63,756 bases of DNA from Betaproteobacteria bacterium (GTDB lineage Bacteria; Pseudomonadota; Gammaproteobacteria; Burkholderiales; SG8-41): the NCBI GenBank assembly GCA_021732605.1, contig JAKFUS010000051.1, positions 1 through 63,756 on the forward strand, read 5' to 3'. The number at the start of each line of letters is the position of its first letter. Position 1 is the first letter of the stretch. The position numbers were made by a program, and so were the translations under genes. A model generated the notes under the pieces. The model was not told the DNA's origin, did not search any database, and saw only the letters and a list, made by a program, of their open reading frames with translations. Below are positions 16,464 to 24,135 of the stretch, one piece after another.

Positions 16464-17147
16464 TCACACCCTTCGCCCGAATATCGCTGTGCCCACACGC
16501 ACGATGGTTGCGCCTTCGGCGATGGCGGCCTCAAGGTCGTCCGACATGCCCATCGACAGGGTGTCGATGCCGTCGTCATCCGCCTGCAGGTTTTCCTTGA
16601 GGCGGCGCAGCAGCGCAAAGCGCGCCCGCTGCACAGTGGTGTCCGGGGTGGGTTCGGGAATAGCCATCAAGCCGCGCAGCCGCAGCCGCGGCAGGCGGCG
16701 GATCGCCACTGCCAGATCGCGCTCCATGCCGGGTGCAACGCCGCTTTTGCTGGTTTCGCCACTGATATTGACCTGAATCAGCACATTGAGCGGCGGCAGA
16801 TGCGCCGGCCGTGCATCATTTAGCCGCTGCGCGACTTTTTCGCGCTCAATGCCATGCACCCAGGCAAACAATTCAGCGACCGGGCGCGTCTTGTTGCTCT
16901 GGAGCGGGCCGATGAAATGCCATTCGATGTCCAGATGTGCGAGTTCGAGCGCCTTGTCGAGGGCTTCCCGCACGAAATTCTCGCCAAAAGCGCGTTGACC
17001 CGTCTGCCAGGCTTCGATCAGCTGCGCTGCGCCGCAGGTCTTGCTGACTGCGAGCAGCTTTACGCTGTCCGGTGCGCGTTTTGCCGCCCTTGCAGCCGCT
17101 ATGATGCGGCCGCGTACAGCTTGCAAGTTATCAGCGATTATGGCCAT
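16464..17147 (-). CDS. YggS family pyridoxal phosphate homeostasis protein
   Basis: 227 residues of alanine racemase-like TIM barrel without the second domain. The PLP lysine is Lys36 in LLAVSKTCGA, and FGENFVREALDK, WHFIGPLQSNK and LSMGMSDDLEAAIAEG follow in order. YggS/PLPBP carries PLP and balances B6 and amino-acid metabolism. The start MAIIADNLQ (17147) is chosen because the longer frame (TNGTTNGTT) is a translation of a 12-bp tandem repeat. It is divergent from pilT and leads yggS-proC-yggT. Confidence 0.93.
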   Translation of the reverse strand: MAIIADNLQAVRGRIIAAARAAKRAPDSVKLLAVSKTCGAAQLIEAWQTGQRAFGENFVREALDKALELAHLDIEWHFIGPLQSNKTRPVAELFAWVHGIEREKVAQRLNDARPAHLPPLNVLIQVNISGETSKSGVAPGMERDLAVAIRRLPRLRLRGLMAIPEPTPDTTVQRARFALLRRLKENLQADDDGIDTLSMGMSDDLEAAIAEGATIVRVGTAIFGRRV

Positions 17148-17184
17148 AATTTCAACGCTTTCCGTTTCGGCGTTGCAGTGCAAT

Positions 17185-17208
17185 GTTGTACCGTTTGTTG
17201 TACCGTTA
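17185..17208. repeat. 12-bp tandem direct repeat in the yggS-pilT divergent region
   Basis: GTTGTACCGTTT is followed directly by GTTGTACCGTTA. The repeat lies in the 141-base divergent region between yggS and pilT, where regulators of either gene would bind. It could be a pair of half-sites on one DNA face; no regulator is identified. Confidence 0.5.
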
Positions 17209-17288
17209 GTGCGCACGCTGATGACGACGGCCTGGCCCGCGACGCGTTCCGACCCCGTTCTGACCCGTTACACCTCAGGGAATTATAA

Positions 17289-18329
17289 ATGGACATCTCC
17301 GAACTGCTGGCCTTCGTTGTCAAGAATAAAGCCTCCGACCTGCATCTGTCCTCGGGTTTGCCGCCGATGATCCGCGTGCATGGCGACATCCGCCGCATCA
17401 ATCTGCCGGCGCTGGAGCACAAGGATGTCCATGCGATGGTCTACGACATCATGAACGACGGCCAGCGCAAGTTCTACGAAGAAAATCTGGAGTGTGATTT
17501 CTCTTTCTCGATTCCCAACCTGGCGCGTTTCCGTGTCAATGCCTTCGTGCAACAGCGCGGCGCCGGCGCGGTGTTCCGCACCATTCCGTCCAAGGTGCTG
17601 AGTCTGGAAGACCTGAAGGCGCCCAAGGTGTTCGTCGAGATCGCCAACCAGCCGCGCGGCGTGGTGCTGGTCACCGGCCCGACGGGTTCGGGCAAGTCGA
17701 CCACGCTGGCCGCCATCGTTAACCATATCAATGAAAACGAGCAGGGCCACATCCTGACCGTGGAAGACCCGATCGAATTCGTTCACGAATCGAAAAAATG
17801 CCTGATCAACCAGCGCGAAGTCGGCCCGCACACCCTGTCGTTTGCCAATGCACTGCGTTCTGCTCTGCGCGAAGATCCGGACATCATCCTGGTCGGCGAA
17901 ATGCGCGATCTGGAAACCATTCGCCTGGCACTGACCGCTGCTGAAACGGGCCATCTGGTGTTCGGAACACTGCATACCAGTTCCGCCGCCAAAACCATCG
18001 ACCGGATCATCGACGTGTTCCCGGCCGAAGAGAAAGAGATGATGCGGTCCATGCTGTCGGAGTCGCTGCGCGCGGTGATTTCGCAGACGTTGCTCAAAAC
18101 CAAGGATGGCAGCGGCCGTGCCGCCGCGCACGAAATCATGGTCGGCACACCTGCCATCCGCAACCTGATCCGCGAGAACAAGGTGGCGCAGATGTATTCG
18201 GCGATTCAGACCGGTGCTCAGCTCGGCATGCAGACGCTGGACCAGAACCTGCAGGATCTGGTGAAGCGCAACATCGTGTCGGTCGAAGAGGCGCGCGGCA
18301 AGGCAATGAACAAGGATTCCTTCCGCTAG
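17289..18329 (+). CDS. pilT: Type IV pilus retraction ATPase PilT
   Basis: 346 residues. This hexameric cytoplasmic motor depolymerises pili for twitching. The N-terminal PAS-like domain begins ISELLAFVVKNKASDLHLSS. Walker A is GPTGSGKSTTLA (about 131-142), the Asp box lies in LTVEDPIEF, Walker B is ILVGEMRDLETI, and the His box is ETGHLVFGTLHTSSAAKTID. AIRNLIRE near the end is a conserved retraction motif of PilT. ATG 17289 follows CAGGGA. pilU follows after 58 bases, so the pair is co-transcribed and ends at the terminator near 19685. Confidence 0.96.
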   Translation: MDISELLAFVVKNKASDLHLSSGLPPMIRVHGDIRRINLPALEHKDVHAMVYDIMNDGQRKFYEENLECDFSFSIPNLARFRVNAFVQQRGAGAVFRTIPSKVLSLEDLKAPKVFVEIANQPRGVVLVTGPTGSGKSTTLAAIVNHINENEQGHILTVEDPIEFVHESKKCLINQREVGPHTLSFANALRSALREDPDIILVGEMRDLETIRLALTAAETGHLVFGTLHTSSAAKTIDRIIDVFPAEEKEMMRSMLSESLRAVISQTLLKTKDGSGRAAAHEIMVGTPAIRNLIRENKVAQMYSAIQTGAQLGMQTLDQNLQDLVKRNIVSVEEARGKAMNKDSFR

Positions 18330-18387
18330 TTTTCAGGCGGAGAGGGCATCACGAGACTAAACAGGAAGTAAAAGACAGGAGTCAGGC

Positions 18388-19524
18388 ATGGAAAGAGAAC
18401 AGGCAGTCAAATTCATGCACGATCTGCTGCGGGCGATGGTCGCGAAAAAGGCCTCCGACCTGTTCATCACCGTGGGTTTCCCGCCGGCGATCAAGCTGGA
18501 CGGCAAGATGACCCCGGTCGCTCAGCAGACGCTGACCGCTCAGCACACAGCGGAACTCGCGCGCGGCATGATGAACGACAAGCAGGCGGGTGAGTTCGAG
18601 GCGACCAAGGAATGCAATTTTGCAGTCAGCCCCGGTGACATCGGCCGATTCCGCGTCAACGCCTTCATGCAAATGGGCCGCGTCGGAATGGTGCTGCGGA
18701 CCATCAACACCTCAATCCCGAAGTTTGATGACATGAAGCTGCCGGCAGTGCTGAAAGACGTGGTGATGACCAAGCGCGGGCTGGTCATCATGGTCGGCGG
18801 CACGGGTTCAGGCAAATCGACTTCGCTGGCTGCGATGCTCGGTTACCGGAATGAAAACAGCTACGGTCACATCATCACCATCGAGGATCCGGTCGAATAT
18901 GTGCATGACCACAAGAACTGCGTGATCACCCAGCGCGAAGTCGGCGTTGATACCGATTCCTGGCATGCCGCGCTGAAAAACACACTGCGCCAGGCGCCCG
19001 ATGTGATACTGATCGGCGAAATTCGCGACCGTGAAACCATGGACCACGCCATTGCCTTTGCCGAAACGGGCCACCTGGCCATGGCTACGCTGCATGCCAA
19101 CAGCGCCAACCAGGCACTTGACCGGATCATCAATTTCTTCCCGGAAGAGCGCAAGCAGCAGTTGTTGATGGATCTGTCGCTGAATATTCGTGCGCTGGTG
19201 GCGCAGCGGCTGATTCCGAAGAAGGACGGTAAAGGGCGTGCTGCAGCAGTCGAAATTTTGCTCAATTCGCCGCTGATCTCCGACATGATCTTCAAGGGCG
19301 AGGTGCACGAGATCAAGGGCATCATGGCCAAATCCCGCGAGCTGGGCATGCAGACCTTCGACCAGCATCTGTTTGACCTCTTCGAGGCCGGCGATATCAG
19401 CTACGAGGATGCGCTGCGCAATGCTGACTCGATGAACGAGTTGCGTCTGAATATCAAACTGAACGGCAAGGCCGCCAAGGACAGTGATGTGATGACGGGC
19501 ATCGAGCACCTGAACCTTGTCTAG
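18388..19524 (+). CDS. pilU: PilT-dependent ATPase PilU
   Basis: 378 residues, a PilT paralogue. It keeps KKASDLFITVGFPP, Walker A VGGTGSGKSTSL (about 136-147), Walker B ILIGEIRDRETM and the His box ETGHLAMATLHANSANQALD. PilU assists PilT and raises retraction force. The C-terminal extension past the core (DSMNELRLNIKLNGK onward) is typical of PilU and separates it from PilT. A good ribosome-binding site (AGGAGTCAGG) precedes ATG 18388. Confidence 0.94.
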   Translation: MEREQAVKFMHDLLRAMVAKKASDLFITVGFPPAIKLDGKMTPVAQQTLTAQHTAELARGMMNDKQAGEFEATKECNFAVSPGDIGRFRVNAFMQMGRVGMVLRTINTSIPKFDDMKLPAVLKDVVMTKRGLVIMVGGTGSGKSTSLAAMLGYRNENSYGHIITIEDPVEYVHDHKNCVITQREVGVDTDSWHAALKNTLRQAPDVILIGEIRDRETMDHAIAFAETGHLAMATLHANSANQALDRIINFFPEERKQQLLMDLSLNIRALVAQRLIPKKDGKGRAAAVEILLNSPLISDMIFKGEVHEIKGIMAKSRELGMQTFDQHLFDLFEAGDISYEDALRNADSMNELRLNIKLNGKAAKDSDVMTGIEHLNLV

Positions 19525-19665
19525 AACCCATCCCAAAAACGCCTGCGCTTGCCAGGCCTGCGTTGCCCGCTGCGTTTCTCCTCGCCTTACCCTCTCAGTA
19601 TTGTCTCGTCGAAGCTTCGCGGGCAACTTGTCCTGGCGGCGCTCAGCAGGTTTTTGAGATGGGTT
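19525..19665. repeat. Inverted-repeat element downstream of pilU
   Basis: The left arm AACCCATCCCAAAAACG (19525-19541) and the right arm GGTTTTTGAGATGGGTT (19649-19665) are inverted copies (15 of 17 match) about 107 bases apart. The inner region is GC-rich with further imperfect pairing and no ORF. It begins two bases after the pilU stop. The form suggests a small non-autonomous palindromic element or an extended RNA hairpin. Confidence 0.6.
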
Positions 19666-19684
19666 CTGGTTCCGATCGGCAAGG

Positions 19685-19710
19685 ACGCCGGCCGCAGCGC
19701 CGGCGTTTTT
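19685..19710 (+). terminator. Rho-independent terminator of pilTU
   Basis: The stem is ACGCCGGC (19685-19692) / GCCGGCGT (19699-19706) with a 6-base loop, followed by a T-run (19706-19710). It would end the pilT-pilU transcript just before the TauE-family gene, whose ATG lies only 5 bases beyond the T-run. Confidence 0.75.
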
Positions 19711-19714
19711 CTTG

Positions 19715-20473
19715 ATGGATATCCCCTTTCACATCCCCTTCGACCTGGTGACCTACATCGCCTGTGCCGCCATCGTCGGCGGTGCCTATGTGATTTTCGG
19801 CATCACCGCCTTTGGTGCCGCGATGTTCACGGTGCCGGCGCTGTCGTACTTTTTTCCGCTGAGTTTTGTGCTGCCGATGTGTGTGCTGCTCGACGTGTCT
19901 GCGGCACTGGCGCTGGGCTCACGGTTCTCGAAAGACGCCGATCGCGGTGAACTGAAATGGATGGCACCGTTTTCGCTGGCCGGCGCCGTGGCCGGAGTCA
20001 CTGCGCTGGTCACGCTGCCGCAGCAGGCAACGATTGCCGCGTTCGGCCTGTTTCTGTTTTGTTATGGACTGTATTCACTGTTCGCAGGAGCACCGCAGAT
20101 CGGCATCGCGCGCCATCCCTGGGCGGTGATTTCCGGATTCTGTGGCGGCGCTGCGGGCACGCTGTTCGGCGTCGGCGCGCCGCCGTACGCGATTTACCTG
20201 TCGCGCCGCCTGCCGGACAAGACGGTCCTGCGCGCAACGCTGTCGAACATGGTGCTGCTGTCGACCTCGATCCGTGCGCTGGTGTTTTTTGCCGGCGGAC
20301 TGATGATTGCCGACCGCGTCATCGGTGCGGTGCTGCTGCTGCCCTTCGCGCTGGGCGGCATCTGGGCCGGGCACCGCATCCAGCTCAGCGCATCGCGCGA
20401 GACGCTGCTCAAGGTCATCGGGGTGCTGCTGCTGCTGATCGGCGTGTCGCTGATCATCCGGGTGCTGCGTTGA
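19715..20473 (+). CDS. TauE/SafE family sulfite exporter-like permease
   Basis: 252 residues, almost wholly hydrophobic with about 7-8 membrane helices. The family features are the N-terminal GGAYVIFGITAFGAAMFTVP segment and the repeat motif GAAGTLFGVGAPPYAIYL (near 148). Family members export sulfite, sulfoacetate or other organic anions. No substrate can be assigned. The ATG at 19715 follows a terminator closely, so its promoter is either within the inverted repeat region or read through from pilTU. It is followed by a 2-hydroxy-acid dehydrogenase gene. Confidence 0.85.
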   Translation: MDIPFHIPFDLVTYIACAAIVGGAYVIFGITAFGAAMFTVPALSYFFPLSFVLPMCVLLDVSAALALGSRFSKDADRGELKWMAPFSLAGAVAGVTALVTLPQQATIAAFGLFLFCYGLYSLFAGAPQIGIARHPWAVISGFCGGAAGTLFGVGAPPYAIYLSRRLPDKTVLRATLSNMVLLSTSIRALVFFAGGLMIADRVIGAVLLLPFALGGIWAGHRIQLSASRETLLKVIGVLLLLIGVSLIIRVLR

Positions 20474-20483
20474 TGACGGGACA

Positions 20484-20508
20484 TCATTAAGTATCTGATT
20501 TTATTAAA
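20484..20508. repeat. AT-rich dispersed element, copy A
   Basis: CATTAAGTATCTGATTTTAT onward matches the AT-rich element seen at 54328, 25769, 32679, 37941, 53352 and 1923. It begins 10 bases after the TauE gene stop and lies before the next gene. Its low GC stands out from the flanks. Confidence 0.55.
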
Positions 20509-20540
20509 AACATTGTGATTTCATCAGAGGGGCTGCATTG

Positions 20541-21698
20541 ATGATCGATCCGACTCTCGGCGCTTACGATATCGCTGACCTGCGCGAACTGGCGCGCCGG
20601 CGCTTGCCCAAGGGCGTGTTCGAGTTTTTCGACCGGGGTAATGGCGACGAGGTGGCGGTCGCGAACAATCGCGCTGCGTTCGAACGCATCAAGCTGAATC
20701 CGCACATGCTGGTCGATACCTCCAGGCGCAGTCTCGCCACTACACTCTACGGCAAGTCGCAGACCATGCCGCTGGTGGTCGGGCCCACCGGTTCGGCGGG
20801 GCTGGCGTGGCACGAAGGAGAGATCGCGCTGGCGCGCGCGGCGAAAGCAGCGGGCATACCGTACACGCTGGCGACCGGTTCGATGACATCGCTGGAGCGC
20901 GTTGCTGAGGAAGCCGGCGGCAAACTGTGGTTCCAAGTGTACATGTGGCCCGACCGCGCAGCATCGCATGCATTGATCGCGCGCGCCAAGGCGGCGGGCT
21001 ACGAGGCGCTGGTGGTCACCGTGGATACGCCGGTGACACCGGGACGTGAATACAATTTGCGCAACGGCATGACCGTGCCCTTCCGTTTCACCCGCCGCAA
21101 TGTCAGCGACGTGTTGCTGCACCCGCGCTGGCTCACGGGGGTGCTGCTCAAATACCTGCTCACTACCGGTATGCCGCGCTACGAAAACTATCCGACACCG
21201 ATGAAATCGCGTATTACCGCGTTGCCGATGGGCCGCTCGATGATGGTGACGGACTCGCTGACATGGGATGATCTGCGTGAGGTCCGCAGGCTGTGGCCAC
21301 ACGCGCTGATGGTGAAGGGCATATTGCGCGCCGAGGACGCGAAGCTGGCGGCTGACTGCGGTGTTGACGGCATCATTGTCTCCAATCACGGCGGCCGCGC
21401 TGTGGACAGCACGCGCGCACCGATTGAAATCCTGCCTGAAGTCGTCGCGGCCATCGGCAATCGCGCCACTGTGATCGTCGACAGCGGCTTTCGCCGGGGC
21501 GCTGATGTGGTCAAGGCGCTGGCGCTGGGGGCCAATGCTGTAATGATCGGCCGCGCCACGCTTTACGGGACCGCGGTCGCCGGCGAAGCCGGTGCCGCGC
21601 GCGCCATCGAAATCTACCGCGATGAAATCGACCGGCTGCTGGCGCTGATCGGCTGCCCGGACATCAGTGCGCTGGATGTGAGTTATCTCGTGTGCTGA
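20541..21698 (+). CDS. FMN-dependent alpha-hydroxy-acid dehydrogenase
   Basis: 385 residues of FMN-binding TIM barrel (lactate/mandelate/glycolate oxidase family). Visible motifs are [20 protein letters not shown] at the start, [19 protein letters not shown] (near 163), [12 protein letters not shown] and the catalytic-His segment [17 protein letters not shown] (His near 283), then [17 protein letters not shown]. It oxidises an L-2-hydroxy acid; the exact substrate is uncertain. The first codon is probably ATG 20541 rather than the adjacent TTG. Its last 16 bases overlap convergently with the integron integrase gene, so it marks the left border of the integron. Confidence 0.9.
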   Translation: MIDPTLGAYDIADLRELARRRLPKGVFEFFDRGNGDEVAVANNRAAFERIKLNPHMLVDTSRRSLATTLYGKSQTMPLVVGPTGSAGLAWHEGEIALARAAKAAGIPYTLATGSMTSLERVAEEAGGKLWFQVYMWPDRAASHALIARAKAAGYEALVVTVDTPVTPGREYNLRNGMTVPFRFTRRNVSDVLLHPRWLTGVLLKYLLTTGMPRYENYPTPMKSRITALPMGRSMMVTDSLTWDDLREVRRLWPHALMVKGILRAEDAKLAADCGVDGIIVSNHGGRAVDSTRAPIEILPEVVAAIGNRATVIVDSGFRRGADVVKALALGANAVMIGRATLYGTAVAGEAGAARAIEIYRDEIDRLLALIGCPDISALDVSYLVC

Positions 21699-22759
21699 AG
21701 ATCAAGCCGAATACCGTCATCAGCGGGCCGCGCCGCGTGATACTGCATCCGCTGCTCCTCGGCGTGGTCCAGTGGACTCCTGACGCCCCGGCCACCCTTG
21801 TTCATGACATGGGTGTAGATCATCGTCGTCTCCACGCTCTGGTGCCCCAGCAGCTCCTGCACTGTGCGGATGTCGTAGCCACCTTCGAGCAGGTGGGTGG
21901 CGAATGAATGGCGCAGGGTGTGGCAACTGACATGCTTGGTGATGCCTGCGGCCCGAGCCGCCTGCTTCACCGCGCGGATCAGGTAGTTTTCGTAAACATG
22001 ATGGCGTCGAATCTCGCCGCTCGACTTGTCGACTGACAGCTTGTACGACGGGAAAACAAACTTCCAGTTCCAGTCGCGCTCGGCCCTCGGATACTTCAAA
22101 CGCAGTGCATCCGGCAATTCTACGCCGCCATAGCCCGCCGCAAGATCCCTCTCGTGTAACGCCCGCGCCCCGATCAGGTGCTGCTGCAAAGGTGCGATGA
22201 CGGCAGCAGGCAGCATGGTGACGCGATCTTTTGCTCCTTTGCCGTCGCGCACGATGATTTGCCCGTAACCGAAATCGACGTCTTTCACCCGCAATTTCAG
22301 ACATTCGCGAAGCCGAAGCCCGGCCCCATACAGCAGGCCCGCCATGATCCATCTTGCACCCTTTAGTTGATCCAGAATCGAGCTGACTTCGGCGCGGGTG
22401 AGCACGGTCGGTGTGCGTACCGGGCGTTTTGCGCGATCAAGACCGTCCAGCCAGGCCAGTGGCTGGCCCATGACCTCGCGATACAGGAACAACAGCGCGG
22501 ACAAGGCCTGGTTCTGCGTGGCGGATGCCACTTTGCGGTCACGGGCAAGGTGGTTCAGAAACGCAGTGACTTCAACTTCACCCAGCTCGGCAGGATGGCG
22601 TTTGCCGTGAAAATAAACAAAACGCCTGATCCAGTGGACGTAGCTCTGCTCGGTGCGCGGGCTGTAATGCTTGCGGCGAATGGCATCCCGCACCTGTTGC
22701 AGCAGCCGTGGTTTGGGCGCAGCCGCCGCCATTCCCGGATTGCCGTTATCTGCCGCCAT
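21683..22759 (-). CDS. intI: Integron integrase (IntI-type tyrosine recombinase)
   Basis: 358 residues. It has the N-terminal SAM-like DNA-binding domain ([20 protein letters not shown], 32-51) and the tyrosine recombinase catalytic set: Arg149 (AGLRLRE), His280/Arg283 ([11 protein letters not shown]), His306 (LLGHQS) and Tyr315 (TMIYTHV). The diagnostic IntI extra patch lies between ([20 protein letters not shown] to [15 protein letters not shown], about 215-259); phage or XerCD integrases lack it. It is transcribed away from the cassettes, the usual integron layout, with attI next to its start. All catalytic residues are present, so it is probably functional. Its 3' end overlaps the hydroxy-acid dehydrogenase gene. 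Confidence 0.95.
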   Translation of the reverse strand: MAADNGNPGMAAAAPKPRLLQQVRDAIRRKHYSPRTEQSYVHWIRRFVYFHGKRHPAELGEVEVTAFLNHLARDRKVASATQNQALSALLFLYREVMGQPLAWLDGLDRAKRPVRTPTVLTRAEVSSILDQLKGARWIMAGLLYGAGLRLRECLKLRVKDVDFGYGQIIVRDGKGAKDRVTMLPAAVIAPLQQHLIGARALHERDLAAGYGGVELPDALRLKYPRAERDWNWKFVFPSYKLSVDKSSGEIRRHHVYENYLIRAVKQAARAAGITKHVSCHTLRHSFATHLLEGGYDIRTVQELLGHQSVETTMIYTHVMNKGGRGVRSPLDHAEEQRMQYHAARPADDGIRLDLQHTR

Positions 22760-22864
22760 GAATTACCCCCGGATTAATCTGCTGCCTGATGGTCAGAACA
22801 ACGCACCGGGACGGTTGAGGATGACGGGTTGCTGGCCTATCATGGGCACCAGAGAGGTGCAAAA

Positions 22865-22916
22865 TGTCAACTAAAAATGGCACCTAAATTTGGCAACTAA
22901 AAATGTCAACTACTTC
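22865..22916. repeat. Four 13-bp tandem repeats between intI and the first cassette
   Basis: Four units of consensus TGKCAMCTAAAWW run without gaps: TGTCAACTAAAAA (22865), TGGCACCTAAATT (22878), TGGCAACTAAAAA (22891) and TGTCAACTACTTC (22904). They lie between the integrase start and the first cassette. They could be the direct repeats used by the integrase at attI, a regulator binding array for Pint/Pc, or the end of a lost IS21-family element, whose termini carry several repeats beginning TG. Which of these is right cannot be decided here. Confidence 0.7.
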
Positions 22917-22925
22917 ACGTTAGCG
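22917..22925 (+). other. Candidate attI recombination core
   Basis: The sequence ACGTTAGCG holds a GTTAGC core (22919-22924) at the junction between the intI leader and the first cassette, where attI is expected. It departs from the GTTRRRY consensus at one position. The GNAT cassette start codon follows 10 bases later. Position supports it more than sequence. Confidence 0.5.
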
Positions 22926-22934
22926 CGCACAAGA

Positions 22935-23357
22935 ATGGACGTCCGATACCGGCCCGCGACCGTGGATGACGCTACCTTGTTGGCGCCGATGAACGCCCAG
23001 CTTATTCGCGACGAGGGCCATCGCAACACAATGACCGTGCAGCAGCTCGCGGAACGGATGTCGGGTTGGTTGGTCGGTGAGTATCAGGCGTTCATTTTTG
23101 AGGTCGAAGCGACGGCGATCGGGTACGCCCTCTACCGCATCGAGCCGGAGTACATTTATCTACGGCAACTTTTCGTGCAACCTCAACTGCGGCGCCGAGG
23201 CATTGCGCGGCGCGCGCTCGAATGGTTGCGGCAGAACGCCTGGGGATCACGACCACGCGTGCGAATTGACGTGCTGGTCGGAAATAAGACAGGTATTGAG
23301 TTTTGGCGCTCGGTCGGCTTCGTCGATTACTGTACTACTCTAGAACGCCCAGTGTAA
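22935..23357 (+). CDS. GNAT-family N-acetyltransferase (integron cassette 1)
   Basis: 140 residues. The GNAT acetyl-CoA-binding motif is YLRQLFVQPQLRRRGIARRA (about 80-99), with RRRGIA as the pyrophosphate loop. The last strand VLVGNKTGIEFWRSVGFVDY is also typical. The substrate is unknown; cassettes often carry aminoglycoside or other small-molecule acetyltransferases, but no resistance class is recognisable. ATG 22935 is chosen because it starts just after the attI core; a longer frame crosses the 13-bp repeats. No ribosome-binding site is visible. attC follows its stop by 6 bases. Confidence 0.85.
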   Translation: MDVRYRPATVDDATLLAPMNAQLIRDEGHRNTMTVQQLAERMSGWLVGEYQAFIFEVEATAIGYALYRIEPEYIYLRQLFVQPQLRRRGIARRALEWLRQNAWGSRPRVRIDVLVGNKTGIEFWRSVGFVDYCTTLERPV

Positions 23358-23363
23358 TGTGCC

Positions 23364-23430
23364 CGCTAACCGCCGCATCCAAACCGACGCGCAAAAGAGC
23401 AATGCGCGCGGTTGATGCGGAACGTTAGAC
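23364..23430 (+). other. attC site 1 (end of GNAT cassette)
   Basis: The left core CGCTAAC (23364) and the right core GTTAGAC (23424-23430, exact GTTRRRY) frame an imperfect palindrome. CCGCATC pairs with GATGCGG, AACCG with CGGTT, and the GCGCG runs pair near the tip. The size (67 bp) and fold fit a short attC that IntI recombines as a folded single strand. Confidence 0.85.
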
Positions 23431-23447
23431 CTCAAGAGTGGCCGGAT

Positions 23448-23476
23448 TTGACGAATATACGTAATGTATATACAAT
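23448..23476 (+). promoter_or_regulatory. Promoter of brnT1 with overlapping operator
   Basis: TTGACG (-35, 23448-23453) and TACAAT (-10, 23471-23476) are separated by exactly 17 bases. The spacer contains the inverted repeat ATATAC-GTAAT-GTATAT, a likely autorepression site for the BrnTA complex. Only six bases separate the -10 from the GTG start, so the transcript is probably leaderless. Confidence 0.75.
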
Positions 23477-23482
23477 TAGCTT

Positions 23483-23755
23483 GTGATCGACTGGGACCAA
23501 CGAAAGCGTCAATCTAACCTCAAGAAGCACGGGTTCGATTTTGCCGATGCAGATCAGGTGTTCGATGGTGTCACGTTTACCTATGAAGACGATCGCATTG
23601 CTTACGGCGAGCAAAGATTTGTGACGCTTGGTTTGCTCAATGGCATACTCGTTTCCATCGTTCACACGGAGCAATCCGATCACATCCGTGTCATTTCCAT
23701 GCGCAAGGCGACAAAACATGAACGTGAAATCTACATCCAAAACATCTCGCACTGA
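23483..23755 (+). CDS. brnT: BrnT-family ribonuclease toxin (integron cassette 2)
   Basis: 90 residues of the DUF497/BrnT fold. It starts IDWDQRKRQSNLKKHGFDF (the WD..K...N..KHG signature), continues with VFDGVTFTYED and RIAYGEQRF, and ends IRVISMRKATKHEREIYIQN. BrnT is a RelE-fold-like ribonuclease that arrests translation and is neutralised by BrnA. The GTG start at 23483 lies six bases after the -10 box. It overlaps brnA by 38 bases. In an integron cassette such a pair would stabilise the array by post-segregational killing. Confidence 0.92.
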   Translation: MIDWDQRKRQSNLKKHGFDFADADQVFDGVTFTYEDDRIAYGEQRFVTLGLLNGILVSIVHTEQSDHIRVISMRKATKHEREIYIQNISH

Positions 23756-24056
23756 CTGGTCGCGGGTATCGGCCATGAAGGACCGGGATATCGAGCTTTC
23801 TCGTGCACACCCCGAAGGCGATCCAGCGCATATTGTTCGAGGCATTGTACGCAAAGGGTTAAAGCCTTTCTCTCCGAAGGAGGCCATTTCTCTTCGAGTC
23901 GACCCTTCAGTGTTGGATTGGTTTCGCTCTCAAGGTGCGGGCTGGCAAACCCAGATGAATTCAGTGCTCAAGGCTTATGTCGAAGCCGCGTCACAGGCTC
24001 CGGGTCTAACTTCACGCTCAACGCGGACGCGCGCCAAACCGGCGCGCGCTGGTTAG
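23718..24056 (+). CDS. brnA: BrnA-family antitoxin (integron cassette 2)
   Basis: 112 residues. The C-terminal ribbon-helix-helix-like part is PFSPKEAISLRVDPSVLDWF followed by GAGWQTQMNSVLKAYVEAA, the BrnA_antitoxin signature; the N-terminus would wrap the toxin. ATG 23718 lies inside brnT, so the pair is translationally coupled. Odd feature: after the conserved domain the frame runs through the attC site (GLTSRSTRTRAKPARAG), stopping inside its right half at 24054. The last ~17 residues are thus written by a recombination site. Confidence 0.9.
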   Translation: MNVKSTSKTSRTDWSRVSAMKDRDIELSRAHPEGDPAHIVRGIVRKGLKPFSPKEAISLRVDPSVLDWFRSQGAGWQTQMNSVLKAYVEAASQAPGLTSRSTRTRAKPARAG

Positions 24057-24069
24057 CGAAACGTTAGAT
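24004..24069 (+). other. attC site 2, overlapping the brnA 3' end
   Basis: The left core GTCTAAC (24004-24010, exact RYYYAAC) and right core GTTAGAT (24063-24069, exact GTTRRRY) frame 66 bp. The inner arms GCGCGCC and GGCGCGC pair around an AAACC tip, and TTCACGCT pairs imperfectly with AGCGAAA. It includes the brnA stop codon. Both cores are intact, so it should be recombinogenic. Confidence 0.88.
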
Positions 24070-24100
24070 TTCTAAAGGCCGCCGTGCCGGTGAGTAAGAC

Positions 24101-24129
24101 TTGCGGCGAAAGGTTGTTGTAGATACAAT
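24101..24129 (+). promoter_or_regulatory. Promoter of brnT2
   Basis: TTGCGG (24101-24106) and TACAAT (24124-24129) are 17 bases apart. The ATG at 24136 lies six bases after the -10, the same geometry as for brnT1, again pointing to a leaderless transcript. No clear inverted repeat is seen in this spacer. Confidence 0.7.
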
Positions 24130-24135
24130 AACCCC

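Noticed and set aside
21683-22759. Prophage or genomic-island integrase
   Set aside because: The IntI-specific patch, the attC sites and the cassette layout fit an integron. No phage genes or tRNA attachment site are nearby.
22178-22777. ORFs opposite intI as possible cassette genes
   Set aside because: They are shadows of the integrase frame without ribosome-binding sites or attC borders.
22890-22934. Longer N-terminus of the GNAT cassette protein
   Set aside because: It would be encoded by the 13-bp tandem repeats and the attI core, and the GNAT fold begins at MDVRYRP.
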